The notes under the pieces are model-generated. The model had not been told where the DNA came from, did not search any database, and saw only the letters and a list, made by a program, of their open reading frames with translations. Shown here in pieces: positions 1 through 8,412 of a DNA stretch of 11,616 nt (positions are counted from its first letter, which is position 1; every line of letters starts with the position of its first letter). Source of the DNA: Mucidula mucida (taxonomy: Eukaryota > Basidiomycota > Agaricomycetes > Agaricales > Physalacriaceae); NCBI GenBank assembly GCA_015501055.1, contig JADNYV010000977.1:1-11616 (forward strand), given 5' to 3'. The position numbers were made by a program, and so were the translations under genes.

Positions 1-1145
1 GATTCATAAACAGAACGTTGGGATTCGCCATTTCCTTATCGAACGTCAGAATGCGAAACTGAAATGTCAATGAAACTAACCTGAGCAATGATATCTGCGA
101 GACTGTTCACGTAGTAGACGTGTCCTAGAGCACCATTGTAGCGGATGCTTCGATCCCACAAAGCTTTTGAAGGCTCGTCAAGGTTTGCATGCTCTTGACA
201 GACCAGAACGTCCGGCACGCTATTCGCACTGAGCAACCAAGAAAGAGATCCAGTTGCTTGTGCGAGGAGAATACGGAGCGCGGCAAATGCAGAGGATATC
301 GAGCGTACATTCCTACAAATAGAACAGTTAGCCAAGAAAACACTCACAACAACGAGAACTTACAAGGCGATTCGTCCACGGGTACCAGTAACGCGCCGTT
401 GCAGCATCCGTGACAATCTGAGCAGGCAAAACGTGTCGGCTCATTCGCCGCTTGCTGAGCGCGCTGCTGCGCTTCTAAGATGAAGTTAATACACATTATC
501 AAGCAAGAGAAAAGCTAGGACCTCGAAGCTCCTCGAATGGTCTACTGGAGTTGGCTCATCCATATCAGACCGTTCTCCGTCATCATCCTCGTCGCCAGAG
601 TTGTTGTCATCATCCAGTTCTTGATATCGAAGCAGGGCTTCAGCAATGCGAGCTGCCCCTTGAACCTCTGGAGCACATCAACCTCCATGCCGCCGTACGA
701 CTCGAAGAGATCCCAGTTGAAACCAGAAGGTGGCAATGTCTCGGGTTCCGAACGCGTCGTAGGCTCTGCATGCTGTCAGGGGCAGGGAACCCACCTGGGT
801 TTGCTCTGTGGACCATGGATTTAAGCAATTGTCGCGAAAAGAGATCAGACAAGAAGGGCAGGGATGCTCGCCGGCGCCAGAGTATAAAGGAGCAGTGTTC
901 TGGATGGACTGCAATGGGGTCCGAGCAGCTCCATTGGCTTGGGCGGTCGTCTTGAGTATGGACAACGCGTCCTGGTGTGGAATGGACGCCTCATGCCGGC
1001 GCGCATTGTCGAGCCGTCGCTGCTTCCGTCTTTGCAAACCTGGCATTCAGCCACACGGCCTGTGATTTTCCAAACTAAAGGATTCAGCATAGAGAGCCAA
1101 AACGACATAAAAACACGCACCTTGCGGGTTGAGAGTAGACGCCAT
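1..1145 (-). pseudogene. Spliced zinc-finger-like gene of unknown function, 5' part, frame-broken, runs off left edge
   Basis: The start is taken at ATG 1145-1143; the first exon (MASTLNPQ) joins VWKITG across a clean intron at 1075-1120. Further GT-AG introns are 475-521, 313-363 (branch CTAAC) and 35-80, after which the gene continues as EMANPN off the window. The protein shows CQVC followed by RRHEASIPH (a C2H2-like finger split by a frame break), GFNWDLFESYGG, AARIAEALLRYQ, an acidic Asp/Glu stretch, ARYWYPW, HLPRSVFSSHKQLDLFL and GALGHVYYVNSLADIIAQ. The WYPW/HLPRSVFS block resembles a protein family that I recall as dispersed and multicopy in Agaricomycetes; no function is known to me and a transposon origin is only a guess. 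Frame breaks fall near 1016-1026, 730-737, 656-659 (G4 run), 291, 237-241, 201-206 and 141-144, nearly all net one-base losses. Because introns are retained, this is not a processed retrocopy. Confidence 0.72.
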
Positions 1146-1162
1146 ATCAGAGAGACCGAAGA

Positions 1163-1182
1163 ACGCGTTGTGGTCAACGCGT
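1163..1182. promoter_or_regulatory. Paired ACGCGT inverted repeat just upstream of the left gene's ATG
   Basis: ACGCGTT (1163-1169), a 6-nt spacer and AACGCGT (1176-1182) form a perfect 7-bp inverted repeat. It lies 18 bp upstream of the ATG of the minus-strand left gene. ACGCGT is the core of the MluI cell-cycle box bound by MBF-type regulators in fungi. Placing it as a working regulatory site is inference; the position could also be within the 5' UTR, and the gene is now broken. Confidence 0.3.
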
Positions 1183-2149
1183 GAAGGCCAAGACAGTCAA
1201 CGAAGCTGCCCGCGTGGTCATCACGTCGCGGCGCGTTGAGGATACCGCCAGCATAAACATCAGGATGAACTCAAATCAAATTTCGTGGTATGCACAGGAA
1301 ATGGGTGTATTAGTTGTGCTGAGTGTAAAGAGGGTATTTGAAAATGGCGGATGGACAGAGGACATCAAAATTTAGACCCAGGTTATCAGGACGAAAATGG
1401 ACTCCAAATCGTTCTCACCCCTTATACCCAAATCATCCGAGGCTCTGGCCGTGTAGGATAAATTTTGTCAGCCGCAACAAAAAATGTCTCATCACGTGCT
1501 CGTTCCTGAAACGTTTAGTTCTGCCGGCATGAAATGCCGGTTTCGAACGACCCATGCTTTCATACAACCGTATCTGCTATGTTCGAGTTCAATTGGCGCT
1601 CAGATGGCCGTTCTCGTTCCACTCACCGCCTAAATCCGTCGCGGTAACCTGACTAACAGTTGAATAGCACGTTTCGAGGAAAAGCAGGATAACTTCGGTT
1701 CAGGTGAATCCCTTACGCTTGTTGGCCTACTAGAGACACCCGCTCGATCTAGGAAAGGTCATTCACTCCGCAAAATGTTACTCACCGGTACACACGCTCA
1801 CGGCAGCTTATTTGAATCGCCGATGTGGAACCGAGACCTCTGCACTGGACTCAGCTCGACGCGCTGATATTGCTACTACCGTCGCCTCGCAGCGCATCAT
1901 CTATGCGACCTTTCTGATGCCGGCGCTCATCCACTGCTTGAAAATAAACGACTTCTTCGAGCTCCAGCCAGTTCTCTCAGTTTTTATTCTCAAACATATC
2001 GTCCACAACTGGTCATTCGAGCGCGGCAGGATCATCCCCTCCCGTCTCGCTACTATTCTCCCCGTCGCGACAAACCTCATTAAGGTGGCATGCCACGATC
2101 TGACACTGAAGAGCACTGGCGCGGGGTACCATGAACACCATCCGTGCCT
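1183..2149. other. No supportable gene; upstream region between divergent remnants
   Basis: Open frames here are short or lack recognisable protein features. A 130-codon plus-strand frame (1812-2204) and an antisense frame of similar size (1901-2293) overlap each other; neither shows a motif I know, and the plus frame runs past a good splice donor at 2201. The stretch presumably holds the promoter of the left minus-strand gene and the damaged 5' part of the plus-strand remnant ending at 2577. The only structured element I see is a small hairpin at 1524-1540. Confidence 0.4.
1524..1540. repeat. Perfect 7-bp hairpin CCGGCAT-gaa-ATGCCGG
   Basis: CCGGCAT at 1524-1530 and ATGCCGG at 1534-1540 are exact reverse complements separated by 3 nt. 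There is no T-run after it and no gene nearby that it would terminate. A tRNA reading was considered because GGTTTCGAAC follows, but no acceptor or T-stem pairing was found. Confidence 0.4.
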
Positions 2150-2577
2150 CTCCGAAATTACGGCGCTGCGAATGAATTGGACTACGCGCTCGATATTTGT
2201 GTAAGTCATTCGTTTTTCTACGTGATACCCTTGCACCGACTGATTGTCCGTAATAGAAGATGATGAATTTACAGAACACGCAAGCCTATACAATACACGG
2301 ACTAACTAAGGTGTTCGGCTGGTCTATAACCACTTGAATCGTCCTATAGGAAGCATACATTCGCCGTGAGCGACGACGCGCACAATGTTCGATGCCCGAC
2401 TATATTGGACTTCATCAGTACGATTCGACGAAAGAGGAAGACAGGTAGTCACCACATAATACAACGGTATGGGCAGGAGAAGCCTTGGACGCTGACGCGG
2501 AAGAAGAACTAGAGAAAGATAAACAACGGTTGAAGGCTATTACTAGAAACAATCCTGATCGTCGAATAAAGTATTAA
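2150..2577 (+). pseudogene. 3' remnant of an unidentified spliced plus-strand gene
   Basis: A strong donor GTAAGT at 2201 and acceptor AATAG at 2256 bound a 56-nt intron, preceded by an open stretch reading ELDYALDIC. After a second possible acceptor (TATAG, ending 2349) the frame EAYIRRERRRAQCSMPDY runs openly to 2444. A third open stretch from 2476 reads GEALDADAEEELEKDKQRL and ends KY-stop at 2575-2577, a charged, probably helical C-terminus. Frames do not join cleanly: a TAA lies at 2307-2309 and the last possible intron (2445-2476) would be only 32 nt, so breaks like those in the neighbouring genes are likely. An AATAAA lies at 2565-2570. The gene ends tail-to-tail with the kinase remnant, 82 bp away. 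I do not recognise the family. Confidence 0.35.
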
Positions 2578-2659
2578 GTAACACAGAGATAGAATTCTAG
2601 TCAAGATACAGCCACCAGAAGATTCAAATTGGGGGTGGATGGGTTGACGATACGTTCCT

Positions 2660-4921
2660 CTATGTCGGAAGAACATCCTGAGAGCCGATAACAGCATCGT
2701 GATCGACAAATTCGCCATCCAGGAAACGCGTCAAGCGATCTGATTCTTTGAAGAAATCTCTTCGAAGCTTTGAGACTGGCACGATCAAAATCAATAATTG
2801 AGACCTCGCCGTGTTGGTTGCACATCATATTCATGAGCGTAGATCGCGATGCAGGACGCCCTTGGAATGAATAGCCTTGAGGATTCGCTTCAGAGATGAA
2901 CTGGGCTTGGATTGAACAAGTTTCAGACAAAGTGAGTGTTAACTCACCGTTCAGCAGAGGAGAATTTGATCCGCTTGTTGCAATCCATCCGTCGGCCCAG
3001 CGGGTCTCCGACGTCATGCAGGACAATGGCGCTACCCCCGGATGCTATCCTGATAATAACCAAAAACATAGGTATGCCATGGACCCGGAGGACTGGAGGT
3101 GACAGTACACGTCATATTCATGACGAAGAGACATGAGACTTTCCTTCGTGTCTGCCAGCTTGACGACTTAAGCGACTGCACGGCAAATTGCGTAGCCCGA
3201 GCCTAAAACTGCCGTGTACGCCTTTCCGTAGCTCCGTGTCCAAGTTTCGAGGTGAGGATGATAGGAAGACATGTAGAGCCTTGTAGATCTCGAGCGCGGA
3301 TGATCGGGTGCAAGAAGAACTGAGGAGTCGGGGAATTATAGTATCTGTACTGGATATACACTGCAAGGACAGGATGTGTCTCAAAAATTAGCCATGTGTG
3401 CGCTAAGTTCATGGTCAGAATGGGTAGTATGCTACAACCATCAAACCCAACATACGACGCGCAAATCCTTGGGCGGGTTTTCCTATCTTTGACGCGGATC
3501 CTTTGGCTCATTGAGTCTATCCTGAATTCGCGATGCACGAGAAGTCGTTGACGGACGCTGAAATAACAAGCAAATGGTCAAGTAGTGCCGTAACAATAGA
3601 ATCCAGACATACTCGAGCCCGCTGTGAGCTGGCCTCGGTTGTCCGTCCGCGTTTGCGCAAGGATTCTTGAGAGATGTGGTCGGCGCTTCGTTTGTTCGAC
3701 CCCGAAGCGCTTGGCTCCCGTTCTTGAGCGACGGGTGCATCCAGGACTGGGCCTCGGGCAAAGATATCTTGGAAAATGCTCAAATGGAGCCCAATCATGA
3801 GCTTACCGTATGACGACTGCGGGTCACAGACGTCGATCAGAGGAGTTAAAAAGAGAGTCTGCGTTTCACGGTGTCGAATACCGATCCGAACGAAGTTGCC
3901 ACAATCAAACAGTATGACCGTAACGTCGAATCTAACGGCCTTGACCATGCCTGCGCGCGTCTCAGAATCACCACAAATGAAGGCAAAGGAAAATCGACCC
4001 GTTGAAGAAGGTCTTTTGGGCCTGAGGCACCTTGTGGCGAAACTGCGCGAATATCTTTGGGTTTGAAGTGATTCGGAGGCGGATTTTTGGTGCTGGTGCC
4101 ACTCCCGCAGGAAGCGCCGCGACTGCTTTTCTGGTCCTGTTCGAGGTACGCACAAAGACGTCAGTGCAGGCGCAGTGACTTAGGAAAATGCCAGAGCAAG
4201 GTGTCTGCGTCTGCCGGGCGTATGGCGCCGGGCGTAGGTGCATGCCCAGTTGGCGCCGAATTCACGAGCCAGGGGAATTCTGTAGTACGCTCCGTAGTGC
4301 CTTGGGCAGGGACTAGAGCATCTATCTCCTCTAAGCACCACTGAGCATTCGGGCACAAGAACATCCCTAATGCGAACACTGGAAACCGTTTGCGAAGTTC
4401 GCGAAGTCTTTCTCGAGAATCAGCAGAGAATTTCTGGAGCTCCTTGTCCGGAAAATCCATCAGCCCAAGGATGATGTTTTCGTCATGAAAATGTGTGACA
4501 TCAACATGCTGATACGGATTGTGATCCCATCCAATAAGCCTTCCGTTGTCTCGGTCGCGGGGTGCACGAGAAAACTAGATGCTACCTGACAGCAGACGCT
4601 GGAGATTCCTTCGGCGTACGCGCCGACGTCGGACGCTTTGGATCTGCGCTCGATGTCTGCGTACGACGCCTGAGAAAAATAGAACATTCCATCATTGTAG
4701 TCTGCCCGAGAAGTCTCCGGGAAGAGGGTATCCACAGCGCGCAGGATATCCTCACAAGGGATGGTAAGATGCAGATGCGCTTCAGAATGAGATTTTCGTC
4801 GAGGTGTGTGTCCAGTGGGGGATTCGTGACAGTTACGATCCTTCCACACGTGTTGTTTGTTCAGGTTAGTTCTCGAGAGAGGATTCGAGCGATGCTGAGT
4901 GGGATATAGAGTAGATTTCAA
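2660..4921 (-). pseudogene. Fungal protein kinase-like gene, spliced, with broken frames
   Basis: The C-terminal half carries kinase motifs in the right order: GHGAT/GKAYTA (glycine loop, ~3215-3235), VVKLA (ATP lysine), LRHEYDVY (likely helix C), AIVLHDVGDPL (hinge), GVLHRDLRS (catalytic loop, ~2840) and SIIDFDRASL (DFD in place of DFG). It ends FLDGEF...DVLPT-stop at 2660-2662. The N-terminal half has GRLIGWDHNPYQHV and ETQTLFLTPLIDV, which look like the N-terminal region of a basidiomycete-specific kinase-like family; assignment to FunK1 or a sister family is uncertain. Introns: 2901-2947 (GTGAGT...CCCAG) and 3558-3612 (GTATGT...TTTCAG) are clear; 3361-3455 and 4137-4180 are candidates. 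Breaks fall near 4556-4561, 3475, 3222-3227, 3080-3083, 3062-3066 (T5), 3035-3039 (G5), 2832-2836 and 2761-2768, plus an in-frame TAA at 3168-3170. The start at 4921 is the first ATG of the frame and is not certain. Confidence 0.75.
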
Positions 4922-4927
4922 AAGGGT

Positions 4928-5162
4928 TGTTCTACATACGATGCGAACAGTGCTAATTAACTAGTCCGGCGCACTGCCCGCATGAGTAAGTACGAGTCAT
5001 ACAAATTCCAAATCAAGTAAGCTACCACGTAGCGTACTTGTGTCCATAACGTGTCCAAGAGGATCGGGGATTGGTTCGAAAAGGTGGCAAACGTGTCCAT
5101 AGGATGAGCGGCTATGTCCGCAGATAAGATAGAAAGATAGGAAAAATCACGCGCCCGTTACA
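4928..5162 (-). repeat. Candidate 3' LTR of the chromovirus
   Basis: On the minus strand a purine-rich tract is followed directly by TGTAACGGGCGCGTG, a TG-starting sequence as expected of an LTR 5' end, 48 nt after the stop of the last ORF. The far end is not visible by pairing because no second LTR is in the window; GTAGAACA near 4928 would give a TG...CA element of about 235 bp. Inside it the plus-strand heptamer GTGTCCA occurs three times (5040, 5051, 5093), with a related TATGTCCG at about 5113. No TATA box is evident inside, which is a weakness of the call. Confidence 0.4.
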
Positions 5163-5171
5163 TCCGCCCTT
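5163..5171 (-). other. Candidate polypurine tract
   Basis: AAGGGCGGA on the minus strand immediately precedes the TGTAAC start of the candidate LTR and is followed by no further coding. Position and purine content fit the primer for plus-strand DNA synthesis, although one C interrupts it. Confidence 0.4.
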
Positions 5172-5210
5172 CAAGTCTTCCTTCCTGCCACCATCACGGA
5201 AGACTTCCGA

Positions 5211-5944
5211 CTAATACGCCCGACCCTTGCCTTTGGTGGACTTGTACTTCTTGCGAACGGGTCCGGACGCGTCCTCGTCGTCGATACGGGATGTGCCTTG
5301 GGCCATACGACGCGCGGCCGCCTGGATCTCCAAGTGGTGCCTCTTCTTCGCCTTCTTCTTCAACCTCTCTTCAATCGCGGTCGTCTTCCGATCGGTGATG
5401 TGTTTCAACGACGACGCGGTCCTCCACAACATAAACTTGTGATCTGGTCGCGCTCTCTTTCCGCATATGTCTTCCCATCTGCCTCCATAATATTCCCCTT
5501 CAACCTTTCATCCTTCTCGCGATCCACAACCTCGGTCTGGATTTCGACATCGTCGACAACCGACTCGCCCTCCGTACCTACATCAACGTCGAAGTCGGTG
5601 GAAGGGAACAGGGTGCCGTACTCGACTGGGACGTCTGGGAGTTGGATTTCTCCGTCTGGAAGGGAGACCTCGACGAATCCGTCACCAAGTTTGGCTGCAT
5701 TATAGCTGCTGGTGGCGGACTGGTAGAAGGCTGGGATAGGTTTGGCTGCGTCAAAGCCATGGGTGAGGGTGTGGTTGTGGTAGTGCCAGATTTCTTTGAA
5801 CTGGGCAGTGGTGAGACGGATGCTGGGACCGAACTCGGTGGGAACGAAGTCAAAGTGTCCAGTGTCGTGATGGTACTGGATATTCTCGGCGTCGTAGCGT
5901 GGGATGGAAGGACCGGCTGTACTGGGGCTGGGACCGGCATCCAT
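5211..5944 (-). pseudogene. Accessory ORF downstream of integrase, about 244 codons with one frame break
   Basis: The start ATG at 5944 sits in GCAGCCATGG, an excellent eukaryotic start context. The first part (MDAGPSPSTAGPS, then IQYHHDTGHFDFVPTEFG and FKEIWHYHNHTLTHGFDAA) runs to about 5433, where a single lost base shifts the frame; the downstream frame then gives MLWRTASSLKH and a Lys/Arg-rich helical tail (EERLKKKAKKRHHLE, VRKKYKSTKGKGRAY) ending at 5211. The basic tail suggests nuclear localisation or nucleic-acid binding. Codons are rich in G/C at third positions, unlike the more A/T-ending codons of pol. It overlaps the open tail of the integrase frame and lies inside the element, before the polypurine tract. 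I recall similar extra ORFs in Agaricomycete Gypsy elements, but I know of no function. A captured host gene is the alternative. Confidence 0.65.
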
Positions 5945-7845
5945 GGCTGCATCGGTGGACAGATTGTCGACGGCGGCATGGCGGAGGCGTCGTTTATCAG
6001 ATGTGCTGTCATGGAGAGATGCAGACGAAGCTGAGAAGGGTAATGCGAAGGCGGAGACGAATGGTGGGCAAGTAGAGGGGGTCGGATTTGCGAATTTGAG
6101 AAGTGCTGGTAAGTGTTGCTGACTTCTCTTCGCTCCCCCAGCTCTTTTATACGTTTTAGAGCTGGTATCTCGACCAAATCGAGCGATATTCCGCCGGCGA
6201 ACGCAATTTGTTCATCTTCCTCTTCCAGGTTAGTATCCTTAGATTTCGGAAGTTTAGACGCGTCGCTAACGCCCACAGCCTCTAGATAATCCTGCAGGGC
6301 GTCGAGATGCTTGACGTGGTCCAATGGGAGCCATGTAACATCGCCGACTTTCCATAAAACTTTAAACAGTAAGTTTGGAGCTTTTCCTGAATGGGTCTCA
6401 ATTTTGTTCACAGCCCATTCGCCCTTCAAACCGTCCAACGGCGATATCTGGCTCTCGCTTCGTCCTGGGAATAATCGGTCATCATTAGGATGATGTATCC
6501 GAAGGTAAGACGCGTGAAATACATCGTGCACGCCACGTTGCTTTAACGAGGATGGTAGGTCTATCTTGAACGACGAGTTTCCGAAGTCCTTCAAGATCTT
6601 GTATGGCCCGATGTACTTTGGGACGAGTTTCCTTGCAAGTCCTTTAGGAAACGTGATGTTCGTGGTGGAAATATACACCAAGTCGTCCGTGGTAAAAGGT
6701 ATAGCTTGCCTTTTCCGATTTGCGTCTCGAACTTGTTTGACTCGGGCGTTCAAGATACTGTCGTGAGCCGCCATTACGGCTAGCTTGATTCGCTGTGCGA
6801 ATACGCGGACTGCGGGATACTCACTCTTGTCGGGTGAGTCCCAAATCATCGAACGAGGCATCCGTCCCGAGTTCAGAAAGAAAGGTGCGTATCCTGTTGT
6901 CTCTGAACGTGCTAAATTAATAGCGAACTCGATAGCAGGCAGTTTCGCGACCCAATCCTTCTGTGTCGGCGAAATACATTGCCTCAGCATTTGACCGATG
7001 GTTCGGTTTGCTCGTTCGGTCGCGCCGTCTGTTTGGGGGTGATAGGCACTCGACATCTTGAGTTTAGTGCCGATTAAGCTGTGCAGGTGAGTCCAGAAGG
7101 TACTGGTGAATAAAACATCACGATCGCTAACAATTGCTTTTGGCAGTCCGTGGTGCCTATAGACTTCAGAGAACACAAGCTCAGCTATGTCGCGAGCCTT
7201 GTAGTTCACACGACCAGGTACCAGATGAACCATACTGGTCAAGTGGTCGATTATTACGACAAGCGCATCAAAATTTCCGTCTCGGTTTGTGGAAACGGGC
7301 AAGGGATCCATAAAATCGATCCCAATGGTGTCCCAGGGACGTTCTGGTGGGTTTAGCGGGTGCAGTAGGCCATACGGCTTCTGATTCGTCGGTTTAGAGC
7401 GGTGGCAAGTCTTACAGGACTTGCAGTACTCTTCGACGTCGTGGACCATCGACTTCCACCACACATGGTCGCGCAAGTACTGCACGGTTTTCCGAGATCC
7501 GAGATGTGCAAGAAGTGAGTGTGCTTCATCGATGACAACTTCTCTAATGCTCCGATCTTTTGTTAGAAGATCTGGGATGCACAGCAGTCGGTTCCCGTCC
7601 GTCATGGTGATGTATATGAGCCCATTTTCGATGGTAAAGTTTCGAAATTCCTTCGGCTTGGCCAAGATATCTCTAAATAGCTTGTCAGATGCGTAACGAT
7701 GCCGGATTTCTTCGACAAGGTTTATGCCCGCGCGCCCTTCAGCTAGCGTCTCAAAAAAGGAATCCTCAAAGTCGACGGTGATTTCCTTTTCGGGAATAGT
7801 ATCCTCGCGTTTCTCACTAGTATGTTGCTTGTGGACCCTGGTAAT
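5578..7845 (-). CDS. Integrase and chromodomain segment of pol
   Basis: The frame is open from 7845 to a stop at 5578, with the domain beginning in-frame around EGRAGINLVEEIRHRY. Numbering from an internal start at 7665, the H2C2 zinc-binding motif uses H49, H54, C84 and C87; the catalytic triad is D117 (GIDFMD), D181 (VSDRD) and E217 (GATERANRT), with exactly 35 residues between the last two. YIGPYKI at 351-357 is the GPY/F module. Residues 416-464 (EWAVNKI ... VGDVTWLPLDH) form a chromodomain, expected to guide insertion into heterochromatin by binding modified histones. This is the best preserved part of the element, with no break over about 1.7 kb. The last ~170 codons, Pro/Ser/Thr-rich, run opposite no homology I know and overlap the accessory ORF in another frame, so the true end of pol may lie near 6100. 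Confidence 0.88.
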   Translation of the reverse strand: MTRVHKQHTSEKREDTIPEKEITVDFEDSFFETLAEGRAGINLVEEIRHRYASDKLFRDILAKPKEFRNFTIENGLIYITMTDGNRLLCIPDLLTKDRSIREVVIDEAHSLLAHLGSRKTVQYLRDHVWWKSMVHDVEEYCKSCKTCHRSKPTNQKPYGLLHPLNPPERPWDTIGIDFMDPLPVSTNRDGNFDALVVIIDHLTSMVHLVPGRVNYKARDIAELVFSEVYRHHGLPKAIVSDRDVLFTSTFWTHLHSLIGTKLKMSSAYHPQTDGATERANRTIGQMLRQCISPTQKDWVAKLPAIEFAINLARSETTGYAPFFLNSGRMPRSMIWDSPDKSEYPAVRVFAQRIKLAVMAAHDSILNARVKQVRDANRKRQAIPFTTDDLVYISTTNITFPKGLARKLVPKYIGPYKILKDFGNSSFKIDLPSSLKQRGVHDVFHASYLRIHHPNDDRLFPGRSESQISPLDGLKGEWAVNKIETHSGKAPNLLFKVLWKVGDVTWLPLDHVKHLDALQDYLEAVGVSDASKLPKSKDTNLEEEDEQIAFAGGISLDLVEIPALKRIKELGERREVSNTYQHFSNSQIRPPLLAHHSSPPSHYPSQLRLHLSMTAHLINDASAMPPSTICPPMQPWMPVPAPVQPVLPSHATTPRISSTITTLDTLTSFPPSSVPASVSPLPSSKKSGTTTTTPSPMALTQPNLSQPSTSPPPAAIMQPNLVTDSSRSPFQTEKSNSQTSQSSTAPCSLPPTSTLM
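6144..6151 (-). promoter_or_regulatory. TATA-like box upstream of the accessory ORF
   Basis: TATAAAAG on the minus strand lies about 200 nt before the ATG at 5944, followed by a pyrimidine-rich leader typical of fungal 5' UTRs. The same bases encode KRIKEL near residue 504-509 of the integrase frame, so the match could be chance. If real, it would drive separate transcription of the accessory ORF. Confidence 0.35.
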
Positions 7846-7902
7846 TCAGCGGTCTTCAGGGTAGATTTAAGCGGTGTGCTTCCATTCTCTGGGCGCTTTC
7901 TA
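7846..7902 (-). other. Three-stop cluster between RNase H/tether and integrase
   Basis: RNase H and integrase segments lie in the same reading frame, but TAG (7900-7902), TAA (7867-7869) and TGA (7846-7848) interrupt it within 57 nt. A neighbouring frame is open over most of this stretch (ELESAQRMEAHRLNLP), so a pair of compensating indels explains the stops better than three separate substitutions. Confidence 0.6.
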
Positions 7903-8412
7903 ACTCTCTTTCGTCAAATTGAGGTACTGACGGAGCTTCTTGTGCAGGTTCAACTTGTTTGGAATTTTCGTTGGTACCCTCGCCCTCCTTTCGTTCTCGT
8001 GGGCCTTTGAGGACGAAACGATCTTTGACACGTGAGCAAACATGCCACTAGTCTCCTTCCGAGGTCGAAGGTTCATTGCATTAACATCAAGCCCAGTGCT
8101 TTCATCCGATGAATCGCACTGATAGGTCAAGTTTTCAGCTTCCGTGCTAACGTACACAGGCATTGACACTGCCTCCTTCTCCGATATCAACGTATCATTG
8201 AAGAACACGTCGTGATACGTGTACTCGCTTAGCGCGCGTACAGTTCCAGGCGCATCATTCGCGTAAATGCGAGACAGCGCATCAGCTACGATGTTGGATT
8301 CACCCGGTATGTACTTCACCGTGAAATTAAATTCACCAATATGTTCTAACCACCGGGCTTGTCGCGGTTTCAGCTCTGTTTTGCTTAACAGAGGCTCAAG
8401 ACCCTTATGGTC
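7900..8412 (-). pseudogene. RNase H C-terminal part and linker of pol
   Basis: After a one-base loss near 8411 the frame continues with DHKGLEPLL and, about 40 residues later, SNIVADALSRIY. These hold the third and fourth acidic residues expected for retroelement RNase H; ADALSR is the standard Gypsy end of that domain. A poorly conserved, charged linker of about 120 residues follows and ends at the TAG at 7900. It matches the variable tether before integrase in related elements. Confidence 0.8.

Noticed and set aside
551..955. 134-codon plus-strand ORF
   Set aside because: It is antisense to spliced exons of the left gene whose frames carry recognisable motifs; no features of its own.
1490..1560. 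Possible tRNA (TTCGAAC near 1541-1548)
   Set aside because: No acceptor stem, no T-stem pairing and no D-arm could be drawn; the neighbouring hairpin is unrelated to a cloverleaf.
1901..2293. 130-codon minus-strand ORF
   Set aside because: No recognisable motif, and it runs antisense across a strong plus-strand intron at 2201-2256.
5642..6034. 130-codon plus-strand Gly/Val-rich ORF
   Set aside because: Mirror of the GC-rich accessory ORF on the minus strand; low-complexity composition is a by-product of that coding.
5578..6050. Pro/Ser/Thr-rich C-terminal extension of integrase as a genuine domain
   Set aside because: It coincides with the leader and coding frame of the accessory ORF; the open frame is probably a shadow, though a natural overlap cannot be excluded.
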